From the NCBI GenBank assembly GCA_038231775.1, contig JBBRKS010000176.1:1-8087 (forward strand): a stretch of DNA of 8,087 nt. Reading direction: 5' to 3'. The notes below the pieces were generated by a model, which made no database searches, had not been told where the DNA came from, and was given only the letters and a program-made list of their open reading frames with translations. Origin of the DNA: Stagnihabitans sp038231775 (GTDB lineage: Bacteria; Pseudomonadota; Alphaproteobacteria; Rhodobacterales; Rhodobacteraceae). Positions within the stretch are counted from its first letter, which is position 1, and each line of letters begins with the position of its first letter. A program made the position numbers and the translations under genes. Below are positions 1-5,596 of this stretch, in pieces.

Positions 1-35
1 ACATCCAAACCGATGTAGGTGATACGTTCATTCAT
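1..35 (-). CDS. IS110-family transposase, N-terminal fragment (runs off the left edge)
   Basis: Reading leftward from an ATG at 33-35, the minus strand encodes MNERITYIGLDV and then leaves the window. An N-terminus of this form, with the first catalytic Asp of the RuvC-like DEDD domain in the IGLDV motif, is typical of IS110-group transposases (DEDD/serine recombinases that move IS elements under RNA guidance). A Shine-Dalgarno-like AGGAGA lies about seven bases upstream of the ATG, which supports this start. Only 11 complete codons are visible, so intactness cannot be judged. The motif differs from the IGVDLAKNVF start of the neighbouring transposase, so this is a second, different IS110-family element rather than a duplicate. 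The call rests on a short motif in the right place with a ribosome binding site. Confidence 0.7.
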   Translation of the reverse strand, partial: MNERITYIGLD

Positions 36-37
36 GG

Positions 38-110
38 CCCGTCTCCTATGCCAAGGGCTCTGCGCCAGGACATCCGGAGCAACCCTCGAACCTGCATACT
101 GTGAGACGGG
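38..110 (-). promoter_or_regulatory. Inverted repeat able to mask the ribosome binding site of the IS110-group transposase
   Basis: Positions 38-45 (cccgtctc) and 103-110 (gagacggg) are perfect 8-bp inverted repeats enclosing 57 bases. On the minus-strand transcript the proximal arm overlaps the AGGAGA Shine-Dalgarno of the transposase fragment at 1-35, so pairing would hide it. IS110-group elements carry their guide (bridge) RNA in the non-coding left end just upstream of the transposase, so the same stretch could belong to that RNA. The pairing is visible in the sequence; the function is inferred. Confidence 0.35.
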
Positions 111-232
111 TCGCCCTATCTCAGGCGAACATGTGGTCTAGAATGACTGCTTTGGAATGGCACAGCAATTCATCTATATTCCGAGACTGGGTAAGTGGCG
201 GAGGGAACGCGACTGCGGGCGAACCTTCTTTT

Positions 233-245
233 GTGGATGCCGCTC
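233..245 (+). repeat. IS1111-type subterminal inverted repeat, right end (IRR)
   Basis: GTGGATGCCGCTC at this site is the exact reverse complement of 1584-1596. It lies 3 bp inside the inferred right end of the element, downstream of the transposase and its long non-coding region. This is direct sequence evidence; the assignment as the right end follows from the transposase orientation. Confidence 0.85.
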
Positions 246-487
246 GGTTTGCAAGGACTTTCTGAACTTTTGGACATGTGATCGAGTGCGGACTTTTGTC
301 AGGCCTTTTCTTGCGGCTGACTGGCGCCGTTGGCCGGGATGGTGATGCGCGGACCGGGGCCAAATCTCTGAAAGCGAGCTCGAGGCTCGGAGAAGGTTTC
401 TGGTTTGCCCGACCCGGATCATGTCGATCATGTGCCCATGCAGTTCATGTCTTCCTCACAACTCTGCGGTCCGGCCGATGGTGCCCG
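246..487 (-). ncRNA. Right-end non-coding region, candidate locus of the IS guide RNA (seekRNA/bridge RNA)
   Basis: These 242 bases between the transposase stop and the right inverted repeat carry no convincing gene. IS1111-group elements encode a short guide RNA in this place, transcribed with the transposase. On the minus strand, AACCTTCT (398 to 391) is followed by a 5-bp hairpin (CGAGC 389-385, GCTCG 379-375) and then CAGAGAT (370 to 364). The first 8-mer is exactly complementary to the sequence just outside the right end (229 to 222), and the second 7-mer equals the sequence at the left border (1606 to 1600). A weak outer stem (403-401 with 362-360, plus two pairs) would turn them into the two sides of an internal loop. 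The exact RNA ends cannot be read from sequence. Confidence 0.5.
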
Positions 488-1516
488 TCAGGCGCCGACC
501 GGCTTCGGATCGCGGTAGTCTTCACCGCGCGTCAGCATCGCCCAGATGCTACGCGCCATCTTGTTGGCCAGCGCGAAGGCTGCCACCATCGGCGGCTTTC
601 GTTCCAGCAGTCGCTCCAGCCACGGATTGCGTGGGGCACCCCGCCGCAGGGCCCAGCGGATCACCGACATGGCGCCGGTGACAAGCAGTCGCCGGATGTC
701 CCGTTGTCCCATCTTCGATGTCTTCCCCAACCGCTGCTTGCCGCCTGAGGAATGTTGCCTTGGCACCAGCCCGAGCCACGCGGCGAAATCGCGGCCGCGC
801 CGGAACTGGTTCATCGGCGGCGCGAATGTCTCAATGGCAAGCGCACCGATGGGACCGATACCGGGCATGGTCTCCAGCTGTTTCGGCATGGCCGCCGCCT
901 TGGACGCGGCGGCGATCTTCGCCGTCACGGCGGCGAGCCGGGCGGTCAGAAGTTCGACCTGTTCGACAGCCATGCGGCAGATGTCGCGAGCCAGGTCCGG
1001 CAGGTCAGAGCCCGGATCCTGGACAACCTGCGCCAGCTTCGGCAAGTATCCGATCCCTTCCGGAGCCACATGGCCGAATTCATAGAGATAAGCGCGCAAC
1101 GCGTTGATCGCTTCGGTTCGCTGCTTCACGAATTTCTCGCGGGCGCGAAACGCCACGGCCCGGGCCTGCTGTTCAGTCGTCTTGGGCTCGACGAACCGCA
1201 TCGTCGGCCTTGTCGCCGCCTCTGCGATCGCCTCCGCGTCAGCCGCGTCATTCTTCTGCCTTTTGAGGAACGGTTTGACGTAGTGCGGCGCGATCAGCCG
1301 TACCCGGTGTCCTTGCCCCGTCAATTCCCGCGCCCAATGATGCGCGCTCGGGCACGCCTCCATCGCCACCTCGCACGCCGGATGGTCCGCCATGAACCGC
1401 GCGAATTGCGGGCGCGACAACTTCTTGCGGAACACGATCGACCCGTTCGCCGCCGCACCATGCAACTGGAACACGTTCTTTGCCAGATCGACGCCGATGA
1501 TGCTAACTTCTTCCAT
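488..1516 (-). CDS. IS110/IS1111-family transposase (DEDD-serine recombinase), 342 aa
   Basis: This RNA-guided recombinase moves the surrounding element through a circular intermediate. The N-terminal RuvC-like domain starts with IIGVDLAKNVFQLHG (catalytic Asp10), followed by AMEAC (Glu53) and RQKNDAADAEA (Asp90 and Asp93), giving the DEDD set. A helix-hairpin-helix-like MPGIGPIGALAIE sits near 217-230. The C-terminal Tnp domain has RQHSSGGKQRLGKTSK near 253-268, where Ser256/Ser257 is the likely second nucleophile, and then RRLLVTGA. Length and order match full-length family members. I place the start at the ATG ending at 1516 because AAGGAGAG lies about 7 bases upstream and the family motif follows at once; an in-frame start at 1549 would add 11 residues, lies upstream of that ribosome binding site and has no family support. 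No frameshift or stop is seen, so the element may be active. Confidence 0.93.
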   Translation of the reverse strand: MEEVSIIGVDLAKNVFQLHGAAANGSIVFRKKLSRPQFARFMADHPACEVAMEACPSAHHWARELTGQGHRVRLIAPHYVKPFLKRQKNDAADAEAIAEAATRPTMRFVEPKTTEQQARAVAFRAREKFVKQRTEAINALRAYLYEFGHVAPEGIGYLPKLAQVVQDPGSDLPDLARDICRMAVEQVELLTARLAAVTAKIAAASKAAAMPKQLETMPGIGPIGALAIETFAPPMNQFRRGRDFAAWLGLVPRQHSSGGKQRLGKTSKMGQRDIRRLLVTGAMSVIRWALRRGAPRNPWLERLLERKPPMVAAFALANKMARSIWAMLTRGEDYRDPKPVGA

Positions 1517-1583
1517 GGATGCCCTCTCCTTCAACTTGTGTTTCAACACCTCTAGTATTGCACATCGCGATGCCGTAAGGGGT

Positions 1584-1596
1584 GAGCGGCATCCAC
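1584..1596 (+). repeat. IS1111-type subterminal inverted repeat, left end (IRL)
   Basis: GAGCGGCATCCAC is the exact reverse complement of 233-245. It lies 68 bp upstream of the transposase start and about 7 bp inside the inferred left end. The 92 bases beyond it, up to the IS6 remnant, hold no recognisable gene. Confidence 0.85.
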
Positions 1597-1700
1597 CCCA
1601 TCTCTGGAGCGTAAGTCATTGATTTTATTGAGCGCGATAAAAGTTCGTATCCCAACTGATGCAACCGGGACTGTGATCCAACTCCGAGTAATATGTGACG

Positions 1701-1870
1701 GAACCGCTGCCACCAGTACTGCACCGTCTCATGGCTGATCTCGATGCCCGGCTCATGCAGCAGATCATCGACGTTGCGCAGCGACAACGGGAACCGGATA
1801 AAAACGTTACCGCCATGCGGATGATCCGAGAGCTAGTCTTGAAGTACCGGAAAGGGGAACGTTTTGTCAT
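1701..1870 (-). pseudogene. IS6-family transposase, frameshifted N-terminal remnant
   Basis: From an ATG at 1870 the minus strand reads MTKRSPFRYFKTSSRIIRMAVTF, the usual start of alphaproteobacterial IS6-family transposases. It then shifts frame and continues as IRFPLSLRNVDDLLHEPGI and EISHETVQYWWQRF, the conserved region before the DDE domain. The shift falls in a run of five A (plus strand, 1800-1804); one more base there would restore AVTFFIRFPLSL. Similarity stops after WWQRF at about 1701, so the whole DDE catalytic domain is missing, and the following bases (1604-1700) do not resemble the family. The remnant cannot encode a working transposase even with the frameshift repaired. I did not find its terminal repeats with confidence. 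Confidence 0.8.
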
Positions 1871-2014
1871 CGCGGAAGGCTAGGCGGCCGCCCTGACGCT
1901 CTGCAAGCAAAGTTCTTCTGACAACACCAACCTACGCGCTTCATTGAACTAGCTGGCGCACTTTGACCCGGACCGAAAGGCAAGATGATTTGGAATCGAC
2001 CCCAGATTTCGATT

Positions 2015-2029
2015 AAAGGTATCACCTTT
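2015..2029 (+). promoter_or_regulatory. Palindrome AAAGGTATCACCTTT, candidate operator
   Basis: This is a perfect inverted repeat with 6-bp arms and a 3-base centre. It lies where the -35 element of the promoter below would be expected, so a bound repressor would block transcription of the ABC ATPase gene. No regulator is encoded in the window, and I cannot assign the site to a family. Confidence 0.4.
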
Positions 2030-2041
2030 CCTTTAGTTTTC

Positions 2042-2066
2042 TGCTATCATTTCGCTCTAAAAGGAG
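2042..2066 (+). promoter_or_regulatory. Extended -10 promoter element and ribosome binding site of the ABC ATPase gene
   Basis: TGCTATCAT (2042-2050) matches an extended -10 box (TGn followed by TATCAT). No good -35 hexamer is present at 16-18 bp spacing, where the palindrome lies instead. AAGGAG at 2061-2066 is a strong Shine-Dalgarno, 7 bases before the ATG at 2074. The predicted leader is very short, under 25 bases. The rest of 1871-2041 shows no recognisable gene. Confidence 0.45.
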
Positions 2067-2073
2067 TCACGCC

Positions 2074-2832
2074 ATGCCCCAACCCGAAACCCGCCTTTCC
2101 GCGACAGGCATTGAGAAGTCCTTCGGCACGGTCAAGGTGCTTGACGGCATTTCGCTCGCCGCAATGCAGGGTGATGTGGTGTCGATCCTAGGCGCGTCTG
2201 GTTCTGGCAAATCGACCTTCCTGCGCTGCCTGAACTTTCTGGAAACGGCCGATGCCGGGACGATCACGATCAAGACCGACAGTGTGACCCTTGGTGCCGG
2301 GACGATCCCGGAAGGCACAAAACGCGCCTTGCGGCTGCACACGGGGTTCGTGTTCCAAAGCTTCAATCTGTGGTCGCATCTGACCGTGATGGAGAACGTG
2401 ACGCAGGGCCCGGTCCATGTGTTGGGGCGCTCGAAGGTTGAGGCACGTGAGCGGGCCGAAGTGCTGCTCAATCGGGTGGGCGTGTGGGAGCGGCGGGAAT
2501 ACTACCCCGCCCAGCTTTCGGGGGGCCAGCAGCAGCGCGTTGCGATTGCGCGGGCGCTGGCGATGGACCCCGATGTGTTGTTGTTCGACGAGCCGACCTC
2601 GGCGCTCGACCCCGAATTGGTGGGTGAGGTGCTGAAGGTGATGCGAAGCCTGGCGGATGAGGGCCGAACCATGCTGGTCGTCACGCATGAGATGGGGTTT
2701 GCCCGCGACGTGTCATCCAAGGTGGTGCTCCTGCACAAGGGCAAGGTCGATATGGACCTGCCCCCTGCCGATGCCTTTGGTGCAGGCAAGACCGAGCGGT
2801 TTCAGCAGTTCCTGTCAAACACCCGCCACTGA
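2074..2832 (+). CDS. Polar amino acid ABC transporter, ATP-binding protein (HisP/GlnQ/OccP type), 252 aa
   Basis: This cytoplasmic ATPase would power an amino-acid-type importer. All nucleotide-binding motifs are present and in order: Walker A GASGSGKST (40-48), Q-loop Gln95 in FQSFNLW, signature LSGGQQQR (148-155), Walker B VLLFDEP (168-174) with D-loop SALD (176-179), and H-loop His205 in VTHEMGFA. The long insert after Walker A and the FNLWSHLTVMENV segment are typical of the histidine/octopine subfamily. The C-terminal HKGKVDMDLPPADAF replaces the usual HxGxIxExGPP, a mild deviation. Length is normal. The start is set by the AAGGAG site 7 bases upstream. The matching binding protein and permeases lie on the opposite strand at 4832-7122, so the gene has its own promoter and converges on that operon, with 9 bases between its stop and the end of the SnoaL-like gene. 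Confidence 0.95.
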   Translation: MPQPETRLSATGIEKSFGTVKVLDGISLAAMQGDVVSILGASGSGKSTFLRCLNFLETADAGTITIKTDSVTLGAGTIPEGTKRALRLHTGFVFQSFNLWSHLTVMENVTQGPVHVLGRSKVEARERAEVLLNRVGVWERREYYPAQLSGGQQQRVAIARALAMDPDVLLFDEPTSALDPELVGEVLKVMRSLADEGRTMLVVTHEMGFARDVSSKVVLLHKGKVDMDLPPADAFGAGKTERFQQFLSNTRH

Positions 2833-2841
2833 CGGCGACGG

Positions 2842-3199
2842 TTACACGCCACGATGCCGGAAATCGGCGTTCAGCCAGATTCTGCGGTCGCGCCGGTGCA
2901 TGAAGGACACGACCTCGGCCTCGGTCTCCGCCCGTCGATGGTCCGGCGGCTCATCCACTGGATCACGAACTTTTCGGGACTATTGGCCACGACATTCAGA
3001 ACGTCCCAACGCACATCGGGGAAGGACTGGGTAAGATGGCGCAGGAAGCCGATGATCCCATCGACTCCGTCAAGCGTGATTTTCAGCGCGATCTCGCGGT
3101 ATTGAGCATCAGGGGCGAAGGAATCGCGCAAAAACGTTCGTCCCGGCGATTCCAGGCGTCAAGGTAGGTTTCGACGAAGGGCCGGGCGTCGAATGTCAC
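2842..3199 (-). pseudogene. SnoaL-like (NTF2-fold) protein gene with two frameshifts, about 119 aa if repaired
   Basis: A reading frame starting at a GTG at 3199 (overlapping the SDR stop as GTGA) gives VTFDARPFVETYLDAWNRRD. It shifts at five A at 3130-3134 to FAPDAQYREIALKITLDGV and SFPDVRWDVLNVVANSPEKF, then shifts again at GGG (2931-2933) to ETEAEVVSFMHRRDRRIWLN, ending at a TAA at 2842-2844. The fold signature (DAWNRRD helix, FAPDAQYRE, GxxGIxGFL, FPDVRW) is that of SnoaL-like NTF2-fold proteins, small alpha+beta cones that act as isomerases, hydrolases or binding proteins. Each shift is repaired by adding one base to the homopolymer, and the two additions give an uninterrupted 119-residue protein of normal family size. 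It is therefore either a recent pseudogene or an intact gene with consensus errors. Its reaction is unknown. Confidence 0.75.
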
Positions 3200-3921
3200 T
3201 TTTGTCCGCCATCCACATCGAGGGTGATGCCGGTGACAAAGCCGTTCTCCATCAGGAAACGGCAGGCATTGGCGACGTCTTCTGCGAGACCTGCGCGGCC
3301 CACAGGCAAGCTCGCGGCGACCTTTGCGAAATGGGCGCGCTGTTCGTCCGGTGACAGCCGCTGAGACCACAGCGGCGTATCAATCATGCCCGGCACCACT
3401 GTGTTCACACGGCGCGGCGCGATTTCCAGTGCGAGTGTCCGCCCCAAGGCTTCGATGGCCGCATCCACGGCGGCAAGCGTGGACACGCCCGCCATCGGTT
3501 TGCGGCTGATCCAGCCCGAGAAGAGAACGATGGAGCCATTGGCGGCCAGTTTCGGCGCGCCGTATTTGCAGCACAGATACTGGCCCCAGTATTTCGACTC
3601 GAACAAGGCCCGCGCCTTGGCGACTTCCAGTTCAGTGACCAGCCCACGCGCGGTTCCGGCAGCGGCGGTGACAAGATGGTTGATCTGCGGCTGAGCCGCG
3701 AAGAACGCGGCGACAGCCCCCTCATCCGTCACGTCAAGGGTGGCAGTTTCCACGCCTTGTCCAAGTTCGGTTTCAGCGCGGATCAGCTTTTCCGCATCCC
3801 GCCCGACCAGCACGACCGCCCCAGCACCGCGCGCCAGCAGGTCGCGCGCAAGGGCAATCCCGACGCCGCCTGAACCGCCCGTGATGACGATGCGCTGGCC
3901 AATGAAATTCTGCTCGGTCAT
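3196..3921 (-). CDS. SDR-fold protein lacking the canonical YxxxK catalytic pair, 241 aa
   Basis: This is a Rossmann-fold short-chain dehydrogenase/reductase-like protein. The cofactor motif TGGSGGVG (14-21) is intact, Asp63 in TLDVTD is in the usual adenine-binding place, TAAAG (85-89) stands in for NNAG, and Ser135 in LFSGW is where the catalytic Ser is expected. RVNTVVPGMIDTPLW (171-185) is a typical C-terminal SDR segment. Aligning GVSTLAAVDAAIEALG with the usual YxASKAAxEAL puts Leu149 and Asp153 where Tyr and Lys should be. A subgroup of classical SDRs without the active-site residues is known (Lin1944-like/PRK07041-like proteins, from memory), and the whole segment resembles it, so this is a family trait rather than decay. 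Substrate is unknown. The start has GAGGGG upstream, overlapping the hydrolase stop; 9 bases separate the genes, and the next gene overlaps by GTGA. Confidence 0.85.
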   Translation of the reverse strand: MTEQNFIGQRIVITGGSGGVGIALARDLLARGAGAVVLVGRDAEKLIRAETELGQGVETATLDVTDEGAVAAFFAAQPQINHLVTAAAGTARGLVTELEVAKARALFESKYWGQYLCCKYGAPKLAANGSIVLFSGWISRKPMAGVSTLAAVDAAIEALGRTLALEIAPRRVNTVVPGMIDTPLWSQRLSPDEQRAHFAKVAASLPVGRAGLAEDVANACRFLMENGFVTGITLDVDGGQK

Positions 3922-3930
3922 GGGTGCCCC

Positions 3931-4830
3931 TCAGGTCAAAGTCTGGTGGAAGTGGTTGGCCAAGAGATCAGCCGCCGCGTCAACAAGGTCGGGTTCGTCG
4001 TAGAAATCGGTCTGACCTCGCGAAGCAATCCAGATCAGCTCTTTCGGCCCAGCAAGGCTGGCGTGGAACTTGCGCGCCATCGGCGGCGACAGCGCATTTT
4101 CCGAATGGATCATTCGAACGGGAATCTTGAGGCTGGGTGCTGCAGACTGCACATCAAAGGGAAAGAAATACTCGCGCGACATTACCGCGAATGCGTTGGT
4201 GTAGTTCGTCACCGCCGCGCGGCGGGTGTAGTAGTCCACCGTATCGGCCGACGTCATCGCGGCATCGCCGGTCAAGCTGGCGGCAGGGATCGTCTGCACC
4301 TCGCTTGTCATCTCATAGGTTTCGCGGGCGATGCGGCCTTGCTCCACGCGGTCATCAAAGCCCTGAGCGTCATTGGCCCGCATCTGAACCGGATCGCGGT
4401 AGTAGCCTGCAACTGCGCCCACGGCGCGAACATGGGGCGAGGCCAGCGCTGCATGGGCCGCATAACCCGCATCCAGACAAACCGCAGCAATACCAACACG
4501 CTGCGCCGCGACTTCTGGCTGCTGCACCAGAAAATCCAGCCCCGCCACCAGATCGGCCACCTTGTGATCCCAACGCTCGTACTGGCGCGGCAGGCCGGTG
4601 CTTTCGCCATAGTGGCGGTGGTCAATGGCCAGTGCCGCAATCCCGAGCCGCGCCAGCTCCGCTGCATAGACCCCCGTCACCTGTTCCTTGACCGAAGTCA
4701 TTGGTCCCGCCACGATCACGGCAGGACTAGCCCGCTGCTCGCCCCCAGGTAGGTGCAGATCACCGACCAGGGTTTCATTCTGAACCGTAAAAGTCACGCG
4801 CCGGGGGACAGCTGACAGAGCGGTCTTCAT
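3931..4830 (-). CDS. Alpha/beta-hydrolase-fold protein with atypical catalytic residues, 299 aa
   Basis: The alpha/beta hydrolase fold is indicated by VIVAGPMTSVKEQ (oxyanion loop region, 38-50), LAIDHRHYGESTG (67-79), VADLVAGLDFL (91-101) and IPVRMIHSENALSPP near 236-250, a layout like the dienelactone-hydrolase/YcjY-type group. The nucleophile elbow, usually GxSxG, reads GIAAVCLDAGYA (113-124): Cys118 is the best nucleophile candidate (dienelactone hydrolases also use Cys), but both flanking glycines are replaced. The usual catalytic His near the C-terminus falls in SRGQTDFYDEP (270-280), which has no His. The protein may use a different triad or may not be a hydrolase in the strict sense. 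No signal peptide, so it is cytoplasmic. Its ATG lies one base after the stop of the permease gene, with GAGGAA just upstream, so it is translationally coupled to the transporter. Substrate is unknown. Confidence 0.85.
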   Translation of the reverse strand: MKTALSAVPRRVTFTVQNETLVGDLHLPGGEQRASPAVIVAGPMTSVKEQVTGVYAAELARLGIAALAIDHRHYGESTGLPRQYERWDHKVADLVAGLDFLVQQPEVAAQRVGIAAVCLDAGYAAHAALASPHVRAVGAVAGYYRDPVQMRANDAQGFDDRVEQGRIARETYEMTSEVQTIPAASLTGDAAMTSADTVDYYTRRAAVTNYTNAFAVMSREYFFPFDVQSAAPSLKIPVRMIHSENALSPPMARKFHASLAGPKELIWIASRGQTDFYDEPDLVDAAADLLANHFHQTLT

Positions 4831-4831
4831 T

Positions 4832-5596
4832 TCAATTCCTCAGAGGTTGCAGATGGCGCAGCGTTCGCCGCTCAACCAGCGCCAGTATTCGGGTTATGCC
4901 GAATACCAGGACCATGTAGATCACGGTTGCTGCCAGAAACCCTTCATAGGCCAGGTAATACTGCGCGTTCAGCTTGCGTCCAGCCCCCAGGATGTCGATA
5001 ACCGTCAGCATCGAGGCAATGGCCGAGCCGTGCAGCAGAAAGATGGACTCATTTGCGATCATAGGCAGGCAACGCCGCAGGGCCGACGGCAGGATGATCC
5101 GCCGCAGCGCCATGCCTTTGGTCATGCCGATGGCAATGCTCGCCTCGACCTCGCCCCGCGGCACGGCATCAAGGCCACCACGGTAGATCTCGACCTGATA
5201 GGCGGCTGAGTTGATGGCAAAAGCCAGCGCCGCGCACCACCACGGCTCTTTCAAGACGACCCAGAAGATGCTGTCGCGCACGACTTCGAACTGGGCGAGG
5301 CCGTAATACAGCAGATAGGCCTGCACCAGCATCGGCGTGCCGCGAAACACATAGACAAAGGCCCCAATCAGCGGCGAGATGATCGGGGTCCGCTGCCAGC
5401 GCGCAATCGCCATGGGCAAGGCCACGAAAGCCCCGGCAATCAGGCCGATCAACACCAAAAGCACGGTGTTCACCATGCCTTGGGCAAATAACTGCCAATG
5501 CGACAGGATCAGCACAAAGTCGATGGGCGCGGAATTGGCCGAGAAGTCGGCAATCGCCGCCATCAGATCGGCAAGCGGATCAGGTGCAGGGGTCAT
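4832..5596 (-). CDS. Amino acid ABC transporter permease, HisM/ArtM type, 254 aa
   Basis: This is one of the two inner-membrane permease subunits of the importer. Hydrophobic segments lie near 26-32 and 40-63 (GMVNTVLLVLIGLIAGAFVAL), 76-100 (ending in FRGTPMLVQAYLLYYG, the family hallmark), 119-135, 183-205 and 218-240. The EAA coupling loop that docks on the ATPase is GEVEASIAIGMTKGMALRR (148-166). Length is normal. The ATG at 5596 is chosen because it overlaps the stop of the preceding permease gene as ATGA and fits the family N-terminus; a start further upstream (5638) would overlap that gene by 46 bases. The last codons provide the Shine-Dalgarno of the hydrolase gene. Confidence 0.93.
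   Translation of the reverse strand: MTPAPDPLADLMAAIADFSANSAPIDFVLILSHWQLFAQGMVNTVLLVLIGLIAGAFVALPMAIARWQRTPIISPLIGAFVYVFRGTPMLVQAYLLYYGLAQFEVVRDSIFWVVLKEPWWCAALAFAINSAAYQVEIYRGGLDAVPRGEVEASIAIGMTKGMALRRIILPSALRRCLPMIANESIFLLHGSAIASMLTVIDILGAGRKLNAQYYLAYEGFLAATVIYMVLVFGITRILALVERRTLRHLQPLRN

Larger units (their letters stand above)
230..1603 (-). mobile_element. Complete IS1111-type insertion sequence (IS110 family), about 1374 bp
   Basis: A single DEDD transposase gene on the minus strand is bracketed by a perfect 13-bp inverted repeat at 233-245 and 1584-1596. IS1111-group elements characteristically have such repeats set slightly inside the ends, by about 7 bp on the transposase-proximal left end and 3 bp on the right end, as I recall. 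Applying that rule puts the ends at 1603 and 230, and the dinucleotide AG (minus strand) then lies immediately outside both ends (1605-1604 and 229-228), as expected for a shared 2-bp core. The left non-coding end is short (about 87 bp) and the right one long (about 258 bp), which is the IS1111 rather than the IS110 layout. The element looks intact. It does not interrupt the IS6 remnant, which ends about 100 bp away. Confidence 0.8.

Noticed and set aside
170..225. tRNA-Ser-like 3' end on the minus strand (TTCCCTCCGCCA preceded by GGTTCG), possibly an attachment-site remnant
   Set aside because: The T-arm does not fold, and no acceptor 5' strand, anticodon arm or duplicated core is visible nearby.
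417..433. Tandem GATCATGT repeat (two copies, 9-base period)
   Set aside because: Only two short copies; no evidence of function beyond lying within the IS right end.
752..1555. 267-residue plus-strand open frame inside the IS element
   Set aside because: It is the antisense shadow of the well-supported transposase gene; its composition (Arg/His-rich) is typical of shadow frames in GC-rich DNA.
1800..1804. Programmed frameshift in the IS6 transposase
   Set aside because: The DDE domain is absent anyway, IS6 transposases are normally single-frame, and five A without a slippery heptamer is a poor signal.
1695..1883. 62-residue plus-strand open frame
   Set aside because: It lies opposite the IS6-transposase remnant, whose minus-strand frames match a known family; the plus-strand frame has no recognisable motif.
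1899..1925. CTCTGCAAGCAAAG, resembling an IS6-family terminal repeat
   Set aside because: Its orientation and several bases do not fit a left terminal repeat of the remnant, and no partner repeat is present.
3946..4752. 268-residue plus-strand open frame
   Set aside because: It is antisense to the hydrolase gene, without a ribosome binding site or domain features.
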